Positions 52,410 to 61,876 of a stretch of 64,000 nucleotides of DNA are shown piece by piece. A model generated the notes under the pieces. That model saw only the letters and a program-made list of their open reading frames with translations. It was not told where the DNA came from and did no database searches. Each line of letters opens with the position of its first letter. Position 1 is the first letter of the stretch. Location of the stretch: positions 1-64,000 of the forward strand of contig NZ_RCVR01000007.1 in the NCBI RefSeq assembly GCF_016107305.1. Direction: 5' to 3'. The stretch is from Roseomonas sp. KE2513 (lineage in GTDB: Bacteria > Pseudomonadota > Alphaproteobacteria > Acetobacterales > Acetobacteraceae). The translations under genes were made by a program, and so were the position numbers.

Positions 52410-53021
52410 ATGCCCGATACCAACCTTCCTCCCGATGCCCGGCTGAACGATGCCGCTCTCGACCGCATCTTCCGCCAAGCCCGCACCGCCAATGCCTGGC
52501 AGGACCGGCCTGTTCCGGACTCGCTCCTGCGCGAGCTCTACGAGACCGTCGCCCTTGGCCCGACGAGCGCCAACCAGAGCCCCGGTCGCTTCCTCTTCGT
52601 CCGCACGCCCGAGGCCCGCGAGAAGCTGCTCGGCGTCGTCTCCGCCGGCAACCAGGAGAAGACGCGCACCGCCCCGGTGACAGTGGTCGTGGCTTACGAC
52701 CCCGCCTTCTACGAGTACCTGCCGCGCCTCTTCCCGCACGCCGACGCGAAGTCCTGGTTCACCGGCAAGCCGGAATTCGCCGAGCGCAGCGCCTTCATGA
52801 ACAGCACGCTCCAGGCGGCCTATCTCATCCTCGCCGCCCGCGCCCTCGGCCTCGATGCCGGACCAATGGGCGGCTTCGACGCCGAGAAGACGAACGCGCT
52901 GTTCTTCGCCGAGAGCGGGTGGAAGGCCACCATGCTGATCAACCTCGGCTATGGCGACCACTCGAAGACCTTCGGCCGCCTGCCGCGCCTGCCCTTCGAT
53001 GAGGCGGTGGTTCTGGCCTGA
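52410..53021 (+). CDS. Nitroreductase-family malonic semialdehyde reductase (RutE-like)
   Basis: The 203-residue FMN-dependent protein resembles the RutE/HadB subgroup: [40 protein letters not shown], then [20 protein letters not shown] and LINLGYGD. RutE reduces malonic semialdehyde to 3-hydroxypropionate in pyrimidine breakdown. No other rut gene is nearby, so a general nitro/enoate or aldehyde reductase is possible. ATG 52410 has AAGGAGA upstream. Confidence 0.85.
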   Translation: MPDTNLPPDARLNDAALDRIFRQARTANAWQDRPVPDSLLRELYETVALGPTSANQSPGRFLFVRTPEAREKLLGVVSAGNQEKTRTAPVTVVVAYDPAFYEYLPRLFPHADAKSWFTGKPEFAERSAFMNSTLQAAYLILAARALGLDAGPMGGFDAEKTNALFFAESGWKATMLINLGYGDHSKTFGRLPRLPFDEAVVLA

Positions 53022-53042
53022 CCGGGCTGTCGCTGGCAAATC

Positions 53043-53074
53043 GGGGAGGGGAAGAAGGAATTCTTCCTCTCCCC
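53043..53074 (+). terminator. Long hairpin terminator after the RutE-like gene
   Basis: Left arm 53043-53056 (GGGGAGGGGAAGAA) and right arm 53061-53074 (TTCTTCCTCTCCCC) pair over 14 bp with one G-T pair and a GGAA loop, about 20 bases after the stop. Confidence 0.75.
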
Positions 53075-53305
53075 TGACTCCTCACCATCGTCTTCTCTGG
53101 TGTTTGAATTACTGAACGGCCGGTGGGCCTCGTGTGATGGACCCGGGGCGGCTGCACGCCCAGAAAGGGTGCGGAGATAGAACCGGCCCGCATTCATGGT
53201 ATCCGCGGAAGCCAGATGTGAATCCAAGAGCCTTGGGTCCTTGGCGGGAGAGGTGCCGGAAAGGGCAGGGCCCTCTGCAGACCTCACCGCTTGGCACACC
53301 GGCCC

Positions 53306-53566
53306 TTAGGCGTGCGCCAGAAGCGCCTCTCCTGCCTCGGTCAGCAGCACCCTCGTATCCCCACCAGTCGTCGCATCGCCGGCTTCCAGCCGGACAAGGT
53401 GCCCTGCCGTCGCGTCCTCCCAGACCGGTAGGCGCGGGCAGGAGGTGCGCCAGGCCTCCATTGTCTCAGTGTAGCCGCGCGGCCGGTCTGCGATCCAGGC
53501 GAGGAACTGGAGCAGGAGGTAGGCGGCAGGGTCGGGCCGCGCCTCAAGGCTGGCGGTGTGAACCAT
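53306..53566 (-). CDS. Conserved hypothetical short protein
   Basis: The 86-residue protein has a coherent pattern (DPAAYLLLQFLAWIADRPRG, YTETMEAWRTSCPRLPVWED, then VLLTEAGEALLAHA). It resembles a small winged-helix or helical protein seen in related bacteria. Function unknown. It is divergent from the LysR gene 100 bp away and may be its target. Confidence 0.6.
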   Translation of the reverse strand: MVHTASLEARPDPAAYLLLQFLAWIADRPRGYTETMEAWRTSCPRLPVWEDATAGHLVRLEAGDATTGGDTRVLLTEAGEALLAHA

Positions 53567-53666
53567 CGAGAGGCCTCCTAACAGGGGAAGGATCCGTTCT
53601 TAACGCCCGCGGCGTTATGCCGCGTAGCACGTTCACATCCCAGGTTTGATACCTTAGAAGTATGGC

Positions 53667-54590
53667 ATGATCGAGTTGCGCCGTCTTCGCGCCTTCGTTG
53701 CTACCGCGGAGGAGGGCCATGTCACCCGTGCTGCGGAGCGCCTGGGCATGCAGCAACCTCCGCTCACGCGCCTGCTGCGCGGCCTCGAGGAGGAACTGGG
53801 CACGCTGCTCCTGCGCCGCCTCCCGCGCGGCGTGGAGCCGACCGAAGCGGGGCTGGTGCTGCTGGAGGAGGCGCGGGCGGTTCTCGCCCGCGCCGCGATG
53901 CTCGAGGAGAACGTTCGCCGGGCCGCGCGCGGGGAAGCGGGGCGGCTCGCCGTGGGCTTCACCAGCTCCGCGGCCCTGCATCCCTTCGTTCCTGCCGTGC
54001 TGCGCCACTTCCGGGAGACCTTGCCAGGCGTGCGGATGGAATTGGATGAGGCCGGCACGGCCGAACTGGTGGAGCACGTGCTGCTCGGCCGGCTGGACGC
54101 GGCCTTCGTGCGCTCCCCCGTGGGAACGGTCGGCGGGCTGGCCGTGGAACTCGTGCTGGAGGAGCCGATGCTTGTGGCCCTTCCCGCCGGCCACCCCCTC
54201 TCGCTGCCGGAGGGGCCGCCGCTGCCGCTCACGGCCCTGGCGGGGGAGGCCTTCATCCTTTACCGCCGCAAGGCCGGTCCAGGACTCTACGACTCCATCC
54301 TGGCCGCCTGCCGCCAGTCCGGCTTCACCCCGGCGATCGCGCAGGAGGCGCCGCGGCTGCCCGCGACGCTGAGCCTCGTCGCCGCCGGGCTTGGGATCTC
54401 CGTGGTGCCGGCCTCCATGCGGCGCCTGGCGGTCGCGGGCGTCGCCTATCGCGCGCTGGAGGGGCGTCCGGGCCTCTCCGCCCCGGTGCACCTCGTCCTG
54501 CGCCGGGCGGGTCTGACCGCCATCGCCGTCAGGTTCCGGAACACCGTGCGCTCGGCCGCGGCCGCGCTGCGGGAACCCGGCGGCGGCTGA
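53667..54590 (+). CDS. LysR-family transcriptional regulator
   Basis: The 307-residue protein has an N-terminal winged helix (ELRRLRAFVATAEEGHVTRA, then LGMQQPPLTRLLRGLEEELG) and a periplasmic-binding-like effector domain (GRLAVGFTSSAALHPFVPAV). The sequence is closest in pattern to BenM/CatM-type regulators of aromatic or organic-acid catabolism. Targets unknown, with the divergent 86-residue gene as the nearest candidate. Confidence 0.9.
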   Translation: MIELRRLRAFVATAEEGHVTRAAERLGMQQPPLTRLLRGLEEELGTLLLRRLPRGVEPTEAGLVLLEEARAVLARAAMLEENVRRAARGEAGRLAVGFTSSAALHPFVPAVLRHFRETLPGVRMELDEAGTAELVEHVLLGRLDAAFVRSPVGTVGGLAVELVLEEPMLVALPAGHPLSLPEGPPLPLTALAGEAFILYRRKAGPGLYDSILAACRQSGFTPAIAQEAPRLPATLSLVAAGLGISVVPASMRRLAVAGVAYRALEGRPGLSAPVHLVLRRAGLTAIAVRFRNTVRSAAAALREPGGG

Positions 54591-54657
54591 ACCGGCAGGC
54601 CGGCAACCACGGGCCTGGGCCCTCGTTCGCCCCACCTGCACCCTGGGGGCAATATCC

Positions 54658-54921
54658 ATGATCCGACCGCTGCTGGTGCCCGCCCTTCTGGCGCTCGGCG
54701 CCCTGCCGGCCCTGGCGCGCCTGCCGACTCCAGCCGAGCAGGGAGGAATCGAGGCCGCGCTGCGAGGCGCCGGCTATGTCAGCTGGGGAAGCATCGACGT
54801 GCCGCCGGCGGGTGGGCGGATCGTGGTCGAGGAGGCGCGCCGCACGCCGGACGGCCCGGCGCGCCTGGTGCTGGTCAAACCCGCGACGATGCGGGTGACG
54901 GAGGAGGTGCCGGCGCGCTGA
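54658..54921 (+). CDS. Small secreted PepSY-like protein
   Basis: The 87-residue protein has signal peptide MIRPLLVPALLALGALPALA. The mature part (EAALRGAGYVSWGSIDVPPA, then VEEARRTPDGPARLVLV) has the beta-hairpin look of PepSY-type small periplasmic proteins. It lies just downstream of LysR and converges with the OmpR-type regulator gene. Assignment tentative. Confidence 0.6.
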   Translation: MIRPLLVPALLALGALPALARLPTPAEQGGIEAALRGAGYVSWGSIDVPPAGGRIVVEEARRTPDGPARLVLVKPATMRVTEEVPAR

Positions 54922-54943
54922 CGCCCCGGCACCCGGAAGCGCC

Positions 54944-55660
54944 TCAGGCCGCGACGCGGCCGGCCTGAGGGTCGAGCCGGTAGCCGCCGCCCTCGGTGAG
55001 CAGCAGCGAGGCCGTTGCCGGATCCGGCTCGATCTTCTGACGGAGGCGGTAGATATGCGTCTCCAGCGTGTGGGTCGTGACCGCCGCGTTGTAGCCCCAA
55101 ACCTCGTTCAGCAGGATCTGCCGGCCCACAGGCCGCCCGCCGGCGCGGTAGAGGAACTTCAGGATCGCGCATTCCTTCTCGGTCAGGCGAATCCGTCGGT
55201 TGCGCTGAGTGTCCTGCAGCATCTTCGCCGAGGGCCGGAAGGTGTAGGGCCCGATGACGAAGACCGCGTCCTCCGAGTTGTCGAAAACGCGGAGCTGGGC
55301 ACGGAGTCGCGCAATCAGTTCCATGATGCGGAACGGCTTGGCGATGTAGTCGTTGGCCCCCGAATCGAGGCCCCGAACCACGTCGTGCTCCGCATCGGCG
55401 CCGGTCAGCATGATGATCGGCACCTTGATGCCGGTCCGCCGAAGCTCCGTGCAGAGGTCGCGGCCATCGCCGTCGGGCAGCCCGATGTCGAGCAGCACGG
55501 CGTCGAAGCGCGCCCCGTCGGCAAGCAGGATCTGGCCTGCTTCCGCCATGGTTCCTGCCTCGCGGGGGGCGAATTCACCATCCACCGCCAGCTGCTCGAC
55601 CAGAGTCGCACGCAGCGCCTGGTCGTCTTCCACGATCAGGATCGGACGTGGGTCCGACAT
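54944..55660 (-). CDS. OmpR-family response regulator
   Basis: The predicted protein has 238 residues. The receiver domain has the acidic pocket VEDD near residue 10, phospho-acceptor Asp58 in LLDIGLPDGDG, LTGAD and AKPF. The C-terminal winged helix has RLTEKECAILKFLYRAGGRP, then HTLETHIYRLRQKIE, ending GGGYRL. No histidine kinase is adjacent. ATG 55660 has GGGAGG upstream. Confidence 0.92.
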   Translation of the reverse strand: MSDPRPILIVEDDQALRATLVEQLAVDGEFAPREAGTMAEAGQILLADGARFDAVLLDIGLPDGDGRDLCTELRRTGIKVPIIMLTGADAEHDVVRGLDSGANDYIAKPFRIMELIARLRAQLRVFDNSEDAVFVIGPYTFRPSAKMLQDTQRNRRIRLTEKECAILKFLYRAGGRPVGRQILLNEVWGYNAAVTTHTLETHIYRLRQKIEPDPATASLLLTEGGGYRLDPQAGRVAA

Positions 55661-55942
55661 GCAGCCTCCCGTTGATGGTCTGTCCGGACCGACCACCGAA
55701 ACGGCAATCCCGGAACTGTGAGGCCCGATATGGGGCCAAGGAGCCTGTACCGGCAAGTCTTGGCTCTCTTTTTCGTGGGGGTTGATGCTTCTTGCCCCAT
55801 TTCCGGTCGCGACTGCCCCCTTTTGGCCACGGCCCGAACCCCATATTGGCAGCGCAGGACGGGGCGGTGCGCTCGCGTATCGTTATGGTTGCCCGTTCTG
55901 GCTGGCAAGTCGCCACCGAACGGTTTGTTGATGGGAAACGGC

Positions 55943-57133
55943 ATGGCCGAGCCAATCATGGGTGCCTTCCTGGGCAGCGTCCTGGGGGGGGCGGAGGGCG
56001 ATCCGCTGGCCCTCGGCATGCGGGCGGTCCACCGCGCGGTATCGGACCTGCGCCGCGGCACGCCCGTGCTGCTGGACGGCAATGGGGAGTGCCTCGTGCT
56101 CGCCGCCGCCGAGACAGTCGGCGCGCGCGGGCTTTCGGACCTCTCGGGCATCGCCGTCGGTCCTGCCGTGCTGCTCCTCTCCCTGCCACGCGCGGCCGCC
56201 CTCCTCGCCCGTCCGGTCGCGGCCACCGCCGCCTCGTCGGTCACGGCCGAGGACGTGCCGGTCGCGCTCCGGCTCTCCCCCGCGCTGCTCGCCCCCGATT
56301 CGCTGAGGCGCCTCGCCGACCCGGTGGCCGAGCAGATGCTGCCCGAATCGCCTCAGGTCGTTCCCAGCCCCGGCTTCGCCCAGGCGCTCTCGCCGGCCGC
56401 GATCGCGCTGGCCAAGATCGGCCGGCTGCTTCCTGCCCTCGTCGCCGCCCCTGCCTCGGCTGCCGCGGCGGCGCGACTTGGCCTTCTCTCCGTCTCTGTG
56501 GCGGATGTCCTCGCCTATCCCCTGTCGGCCGCCGCCAGCCTGACCCGCGTGGCCGAGGCCCGCGTGCCGCTGGCGGAGGCGCCCGAGGCCCGCATCGTCG
56601 CCTTCCGCGCAGCGGACGGCGGGATCGAGCACCTGGCCATCCTCGTCGGCAAGCCGGAGGCCTCGGGCTCCGTCGCGCCGCTCTGCCGCATCCACTCCGA
56701 GTGCTTCACCGGCGACCTCCTGGGATCGCTGCGCTGCGATTGCGGACCGCAGCTCCGCGGCGCCATCGCGCGCATGGCCGCGGAACCGAGCGGTGGCGTG
56801 CTGCTCTATCTCGCGCAGGAGGGGCGGGGCATCGGCCTCGTGAACAAGCTCCGCGCCTATACCCTGCAGGACACGGGCCTCGACACGCTCGATGCCAACC
56901 GCGCCATCGGCTACGGCGCGGACGAGCGCGACTTTCGCGTGGCCGCGACGATGCTGGAGGCGCTCGGCTTCCCGCGGGTGCGGGTGCTGACCAACAACCC
57001 CGACAAACTTGCCGGCCTTGCCGCCTGCGGCATCGGGGTGGAGGGCCGGGTCTCGCACCTCTTCGCCGCGAACGGGGTGAACGACGGTTACCTTGCCACC
57101 AAGAAGGCCCGCTTCGGCCACCTGATGGGGTGA
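55943..57133 (+). CDS. ribA: GTP cyclohydrolase II with degenerate RibB-like N-terminal domain
   Basis: The predicted protein has 396 residues. The C-terminal domain (about 205-395) is RibA: zinc ligands C254, C265, C267 in SECFTGDLLGSLRCDCG, and YLAQEGRGIGLVNKLRAYTL. It opens GTP in the first step of riboflavin synthesis. The N-terminal half aligns in pattern with RibB (AVSDLRRGTPVLLDGNGECL) but lacks the acidic DDExRENE-type active site, so DHBP synthase activity is unlikely. ATG 55943 or 55931 are both possible. It is divergent from the response regulator. Confidence 0.92.
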   Translation: MAEPIMGAFLGSVLGGAEGDPLALGMRAVHRAVSDLRRGTPVLLDGNGECLVLAAAETVGARGLSDLSGIAVGPAVLLLSLPRAAALLARPVAATAASSVTAEDVPVALRLSPALLAPDSLRRLADPVAEQMLPESPQVVPSPGFAQALSPAAIALAKIGRLLPALVAAPASAAAAARLGLLSVSVADVLAYPLSAAASLTRVAEARVPLAEAPEARIVAFRAADGGIEHLAILVGKPEASGSVAPLCRIHSECFTGDLLGSLRCDCGPQLRGAIARMAAEPSGGVLLYLAQEGRGIGLVNKLRAYTLQDTGLDTLDANRAIGYGADERDFRVAATMLEALGFPRVRVLTNNPDKLAGLAACGIGVEGRVSHLFAANGVNDGYLATKKARFGHLMG

Positions 57134-57145
57134 CGGGGAGGGGGA

Positions 57146-58726
57146 TCAGCCCTCCTTCACGCCCCAGAAGATCGGGAAGCCGCGCACGCGGTCCCGCAGG
57201 GCCCGCCGGGTTGCCGTCATGGCGCGATAGGCGCCGACGGGGATATAGGGCACGTCCTCCATCGCCTGGCGCTGGATCTCGGCGGCGATCCGCACCTGGG
57301 CGGCACGGTCCTCTGCCGTCAGCCATTCCTCGCGTAGCGCCTCCAGCCGCGGGCTGGTCGGCCAGCCGAACCAGGCGTCCAGCCCGTTGCCGCGGATCGC
57401 GAAGTGCACGGCAGGGTCGAGGAAATCTGTGTCGTTCACCGCCGTGGTCATGGCGGACCAGCCGCCGCGTTCCACCGGCTCCCGGCTCGCGCGGCGCTGA
57501 ACCACCGTGCCCCAGTCCGAGGTCGCGTCCTCCAGGTTGAAGCCCAGGCGCCGGAACAGGTCGCCCGCCACCTGCGCGATGGCGGAGGGGGCCAGGATGT
57601 CGGTGGGCGTCAGCAGGCGGAGCGGCTGCCCGGCATAGCCCGCCTCCCGCATGAGAGCCTTGGCGCGGTCGAGGCCGCGCGGCCCGAGCAGCGGCTCCAG
57701 CCCCGCTTTGCTCGCCATGGCCGAACCGCTGGTGAAGAAGCCGCATTCCACGTCGATGGCGGCGGGGTCGTCGCCGGCGATCGCCGTCATGAAGTCGCGC
57801 TGGTCGATAGCGGGCCACAGCGCCCGGCGCAGCGCCGGGTTGTCGAAGGGCGGGTGCAGGTGGTTCAGCCGCAGCACGCCCGGCTGCGGGCGCGCGCCCA
57901 TCGGCTCGACCAGGATCGCCCGGTCTCGCCGCAACGAGGCCGCAAGCTCCGGCACCACCTGCTCGTACCAGCCGATCTCGCCGGTTCGCAGCGCCGCGGC
58001 GGCGGTCGCCGAATCCGGGATCACCAGCCACTCGATCCGGTCGAAATAGGCGACCTTCGGCCCGGCCGTCAGGCTGAGAGGCCCGCCCGGCGCCGGGGCG
58101 TAGTCCGCGTTCCGCTCATAGACGCTGCGGCTGCCCGAGACGTACTCGTCCGCCTTGAAGCGGTAAGGGCCGGAGCCGACCACTTCCCGGAACTGAGTGA
58201 AGGGGTCTGTCCGCGCGATGCGCTCCGGCATGATGAAGGCAACGGGCGAGGTGGCCGAGGCGAGCGAATCGATGAGATTGGGCTGCCGTCGCTTCAGCCG
58301 GATCTGAAGGCGCCGATCGTCCAGCGCCGTCATCTCCTCGAGGTTGGCGGCCATGTACTGCCCGGCCGCGTTGCGCCGCGACCAGCGCGCGAGGCTCGCC
58401 ACCGCATCCGCCGCCCGCACCGGCTCGCCGTCGTGGAAGCGCAGGCCGGGGCGCAGGGTGATGACGTAGCGCCGGCCGTCATCCTCCACCGCGTGGCCCT
58501 CGGCCATCTGCGGGTGGGCGGTGTTGTCCTCGGCCAGCCCGTAGAGGGTGTCGTAGACCATGTAGCCGTGGTGGCGGGTGACGTTCGCTGTGGTCCAGAC
58601 AGGATCGAGGCTCGTGAGGTTGGCCTGCGGCACGAACTTCAGCACCCGCGCCCGCCCCGTCTGCGCGGCGGCATGCAGGGGTGCCGCGAGCGCGAGCGAG
58701 GAGGCGAGAAGGTCCCGGCGGCGCAT
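57146..58726 (-). CDS. ABC transporter substrate-binding protein, family 5 (peptide/opine type)
   Basis: The predicted protein has 526 residues. The export signal starts MRRRDLLASSLALAAPLHAA. Family 5 features are LTSLDPVWTTANVTRHHGYM, VYDTLYGLAED, YVITLRPGLRFHDGEPVRAA and a GSGPYRF motif. It binds oligopeptides or similar solutes in the periplasm. No permease or ATPase genes are adjacent. ATG 58726 follows AGGGAGGG. The longer frame lacks a signal. Confidence 0.9.
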   Translation of the reverse strand: MRRRDLLASSLALAAPLHAAAQTGRARVLKFVPQANLTSLDPVWTTANVTRHHGYMVYDTLYGLAEDNTAHPQMAEGHAVEDDGRRYVITLRPGLRFHDGEPVRAADAVASLARWSRRNAAGQYMAANLEEMTALDDRRLQIRLKRRQPNLIDSLASATSPVAFIMPERIARTDPFTQFREVVGSGPYRFKADEYVSGSRSVYERNADYAPAPGGPLSLTAGPKVAYFDRIEWLVIPDSATAAAALRTGEIGWYEQVVPELAASLRRDRAILVEPMGARPQPGVLRLNHLHPPFDNPALRRALWPAIDQRDFMTAIAGDDPAAIDVECGFFTSGSAMASKAGLEPLLGPRGLDRAKALMREAGYAGQPLRLLTPTDILAPSAIAQVAGDLFRRLGFNLEDATSDWGTVVQRRASREPVERGGWSAMTTAVNDTDFLDPAVHFAIRGNGLDAWFGWPTSPRLEALREEWLTAEDRAAQVRIAAEIQRQAMEDVPYIPVGAYRAMTATRRALRDRVRGFPIFWGVKEG

Positions 58727-58938
58727 CGTCAGCCCTCCCTGGCGTGTGCGGGGTGGCCCGGGTGGATCATGTGCACCGCCACCCAGCGGGTCTCCGGCAT
58801 GGCCATCCGCAGCTTCCCTGTCGCCGAGCAGGCGGCATGCTGGGGATTGTCCTATCATGCTGTCAATCAGTCCTGCGGCACGCCGCTTGCGCTGGTCTCT
58901 GCCGTCCGGAAGCCGGACCAGAAGGGTGGAGAGGTGCC

Positions 58939-59403
58939 ATGAACCCCATCGTCCCCAACACCGCGAGCCCCGAGGGCTGGGGCATGTTCGCCGGCAAGGT
59001 CTATGGCGGGAGCCGCCCGGCCGTGGATGGCGGCCCGCCCCTCTTTGGAGAGGAATCCGCGCCGATGCCCGTCAGCGGTTCGTTCAACGACCTCATGGAG
59101 TCGATCAACCCGCTGCAGCACATGCCCGGAGTGGGCATGATCTACCGGGAGGCGACCGGAAATGCCGCCCCGCTGGCCGCCCGCATTCTCGTCGGCACGG
59201 CGATCGGCGGGCCCATGGGCTTCCTCGGCGGCGTGGCTTCCGCCCTGGCCGAGGTGACGGGCTTCGTGGACACCCTGCGCGCCATCGCCAACGGGCGCGA
59301 CCAACCCACCGCCTACATGGCCTGGGGACAGACTGCGGACCCGCAGACCGTCGCGCGGGGCAGGGCGGCCTACGAGCAGGCGATGCGGGGAAACATGGCC
59401 TGA
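58939..59403 (+). CDS. Hypothetical protein with central Gly-rich hydrophobic segment
   Basis: The 154-residue protein starts MNPIVPNTASPEGWGMFAGK. A central glycine-rich stretch (LAARILVGTAIGGPMGFLGG) may cross or touch a membrane. The end is charged and helical. GGAGAGG precedes ATG 58939. It is divergent from the substrate-binding-protein gene. No family recognised. Confidence 0.6.
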   Translation: MNPIVPNTASPEGWGMFAGKVYGGSRPAVDGGPPLFGEESAPMPVSGSFNDLMESINPLQHMPGVGMIYREATGNAAPLAARILVGTAIGGPMGFLGGVASALAEVTGFVDTLRAIANGRDQPTAYMAWGQTADPQTVARGRAAYEQAMRGNMA

Positions 59404-59472
59404 TGCGGTCCTGATGCCGCTGAGGCCTCCGGGAAGAGCGACACCCTCTCCGGCGCCGCAGGCGGCGGGCCG

Positions 59473-60336
59473 CTAATCCGCGAACTGCCCCACGGGCGTG
59501 CCCGCCACACCCACGTCGAGCGCGAGCAGCCGGCCTTCATGCGCCCCCGCTTCCTTCTGCAGGCTGGTCACAAAGAGAGTTCGCAGCCCGGGGCCGCCGA
59601 AGCAGGGCATGGTCGGGGACTTGATCGGCAGTTCCACGAAGCGGTCCAGCGTGCCGTCCGGCAGCCAGCGGTTCAGCCGGCCGGCCGAAACGCCCGCGCT
59701 CCAGTAGGCGCCTTCCGCGTCCACCGCGCCGCCGTCGGGGCGGCCGATCTCGTTCGTGGGGCGCGCCACCTCGCGCCGGTTGGCGATGGCGCCGGTCGCT
59801 GGGTCGTAGTCCCAGTTCCAGATCACGGCCTGGCGGGTGCAGCTGTGCCAGAGGGTCCGTCCGTCCGGGCTCCAGGCGAGGCCGTTGGAGATGATGAGCC
59901 CCTGCGCCAGCAGCACGCATTCGCCCGCGCCGGGCGAGAGGCTCCAGAGGGCGGCGGTCGGCTTCTTCTCCGGCACGTCGTGCATGGAGCCGACAACGAA
60001 GCGGCCCTCGGGCGACACCTTGCCGTCGTTCAGCCGGTTTTCCGGCAGGTCCGGCTCCGGCGCCGCGACGAGGTCGAGGGAGCCGTCCTCAGGGTCGAAG
60101 CGGTGGATGCCGGAGCGGAGGCCGAGCACGAGGGCGCCCGAGCGGCAGAGGCCGAGGCAGCCGACCGGCTCGGGCATCGGCCAGGTCTCGGTTTCGCCGG
60201 TCGCAGGGTCGGTGCGGTGCACGGCGGGGCGGGGGATGTCCACCCACCACAGGCGGCCGGTCCGCTCGTCCCAGACCGGGCTCTCGCCGGTGCCGGCCGC
60301 GGGGGCGATGTCGTAGACGCGGATGGAGGGGGTCAT
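59473..60336 (-). CDS. SMP-30/gluconolactonase-family hydrolase
   Basis: The 287-residue six-bladed propeller has the family pattern GTGESPVWDERTGRLWWVDI, with metal-ligand Glu, NRLNDGKVSPEGRFVVGSMH, ISNGLAWSPDGRTLWHSCT and RPDGGAVDAEGAYWSAG. It probably opens a sugar lactone in the cytoplasm. It lies 15 bp downstream of a GNAT gene and is probably co-transcribed. Confidence 0.9.
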   Translation of the reverse strand: MTPSIRVYDIAPAAGTGESPVWDERTGRLWWVDIPRPAVHRTDPATGETETWPMPEPVGCLGLCRSGALVLGLRSGIHRFDPEDGSLDLVAAPEPDLPENRLNDGKVSPEGRFVVGSMHDVPEKKPTAALWSLSPGAGECVLLAQGLIISNGLAWSPDGRTLWHSCTRQAVIWNWDYDPATGAIANRREVARPTNEIGRPDGGAVDAEGAYWSAGVSAGRLNRWLPDGTLDRFVELPIKSPTMPCFGGPGLRTLFVTSLQKEAGAHEGRLLALDVGVAGTPVGQFAD

Positions 60337-60351
60337 TGGGTCGGCGCCTCG

Positions 60352-60636
60352 CTACACGGACTCAGCCAGAAGGTCCTGGTCCTCGGGGTGGCGCGCGATA
60401 TAGGCCGCGACGAAGGAGCAACTGGGGATGACACGGATACCCTCGGCCCGGATGCGGTCGAGCGCGCCGCGGACGAGGCGCGACCCGACGCCCTGTCCGG
60501 AGAGGGCGTCCGGCACCTCCGTATGGATGAGCGTGATCCGTCCGCCCTCGCGTCGATAGACGATGCGGGCGAGCGCCTCGCCGACCCGCATCTCGAACTG
60601 GCTGCGCTCGCGGTTATCGGTGACCTCGCCCTGCAT
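60352..60636 (-). CDS. GNAT-like N-acetyltransferase (YjdJ type)
   Basis: The 94-residue protein has the short GNAT pattern ITLIHTEVPDALSGQGVGSR LVRGALDR, with the acetyl-CoA loop QGVGSR, and PSCSFVAAYIARHPE. This matches the short YjdJ/GCN5-related group. ATG 60636 has GGAGGG four bases upstream. ATG 60648 is an alternative. Substrate unknown. Confidence 0.82.
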   Translation of the reverse strand: MQGEVTDNRERSQFEMRVGEALARIVYRREGGRITLIHTEVPDALSGQGVGSRLVRGALDRIRAEGIRVIPSCSFVAAYIARHPEDQDLLAESV

Positions 60637-60717
60637 TCCACCCTCCATTGCCCGGGCAGCGCCGGGCCCGTTCCTGAACGCCCGGGCTTCGCGGTCGTTG
60701 GGGCTGGGCGGCCTGCC

Positions 60718-61800
60718 TCAGCCCTTCTCCACGATGAAGCCGATGGAGGTCGCGACAAGGCCCATGATGGACAGCCTGAGATGCGGCGCCTCGGGGATCG
60801 CCAGCGGGCTGGCATTGCCGGGATAGGGGGGCAGGTCCACGAAGCCGTCGAGGATGCCCGTGCCGGTGCCGAAATCCATCGGCAGCATGCGGTGGCCGGC
60901 GAGCGAGAGGCGTGCCTCCAACTCCTCCATGTGGCGCCGCTGGAAGAGGACGGTGGCGCCCTCCTCGATGGTTGGGCCCTCGGGGTTCATGTTGAACTCG
61001 GTGGTGTGGACGGCGACTCCGCCGGGGCGGAGGCAGCGCATCGCCTCCACCACGAAGTCGAGCCCCTGCCTGATCGAGCCGCAATGCTCCAGCGAGCAGA
61101 CGGACCAGACGAAGTCGAAGCCCCCGTGCAGGTCCGCGGGAATGCGGTTCATGTCCACCGGCCGCAGCGAGACCCTGCTGTTGAAGCTATCGAGGTCGAT
61201 AAGGCCCGGCTTGAAGATGGTCTCCACCCGCCCGCCGTGCTGGTCGGCCTTGATCCAGTTCTGCGCGCGCATGTCCTCGGCATCGAGGTCGGTGGCCACC
61301 ACCTCCACGCCGCGCTTCGCGAGGAAGCTCGGCAGCCATTCGGCGCCCACCGCGAAGCCAAGGCCGCGCTTGCCCGGTGCCAGCATGCCGCGCTCGTGCA
61401 GGACCTGCAGGGCGTAGCAGTCCTCCCAGACCTTGCGGTGGTACATCGGCACGAAGCCGATCTGGCCGCACCAGTGGCGGAGCCAGGGACTCTCGATGTC
61501 CTCCTGCCGGCAGAGGCGGCCGCCGAAGCCCATGTGCACGGGCTCGGGTGGAAGCGGAGCCTGCCGCCCGGCCAGCCCGGCCTCGTAGAACCCGGCCGCG
61601 ATGGCGGAGCCCATCACCTTCGTGTTCCAGGCCGCCAGCTCGGCGTTCCGGGCGACCGCACCGGAGGAGACCTCCAGGGACTGGATCTTCCCGAGGAGAC
61701 CGCCCGGACCGAGGCCGCGGGCGATCGAGCGGAGGCGACGGAGCAAGGGGCTGATGTTCCTGTCCTGGACGGCAATGTCTGTTCGGTCAGGAACTAACAA
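60718..61800 (-). CDS. SAM-dependent methyltransferase
   Basis: The 360-residue protein has a Rossmann-type core: GLGFAVGAEWLPSFLAKRGV, VVATDLDAEDM, FDFVWSVCSLEHCGSIRQGL, LRPGGVAVHTTEFNM. This is class I methyltransferase-like, with an unusual glycine motif. The target is not apparent. The frame starts at TTG 61800. A shorter start is possible, but no better site was found. It lies between the GNAT gene and a Bug receptor. Confidence 0.75.
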   Translation of the reverse strand: MLVPDRTDIAVQDRNISPLLRRLRSIARGLGPGGLLGKIQSLEVSSGAVARNAELAAWNTKVMGSAIAAGFYEAGLAGRQAPLPPEPVHMGFGGRLCRQEDIESPWLRHWCGQIGFVPMYHRKVWEDCYALQVLHERGMLAPGKRGLGFAVGAEWLPSFLAKRGVEVVATDLDAEDMRAQNWIKADQHGGRVETIFKPGLIDLDSFNSRVSLRPVDMNRIPADLHGGFDFVWSVCSLEHCGSIRQGLDFVVEAMRCLRPGGVAVHTTEFNMNPEGPTIEEGATVLFQRRHMEELEARLSLAGHRMLPMDFGTGTGILDGFVDLPPYPGNASPLAIPEAPHLRLSIMGLVATSIGFIVEKG

Positions 61801-61876
61801 ATGCGCCAGCTGCCCGGAAGGGCTCGCAGGGGAATGGCCGACGGGCGTTCCCCATCGGCCACGCCGTGCGCGGCGC

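Noticed and set aside
52356-53021. Full pyrimidine-degradation (rut) operon around the RutE-like gene
   Set aside because: Neighbours are NifU-like, LysR and hypothetical genes; no rutA, B, C, D, F or G is present.
59539-61797. A 752-codon plus-strand frame
   Set aside because: It is antisense to the SMP-30, GNAT and methyltransferase genes, all of which have clear domains. Its own product matches no family.
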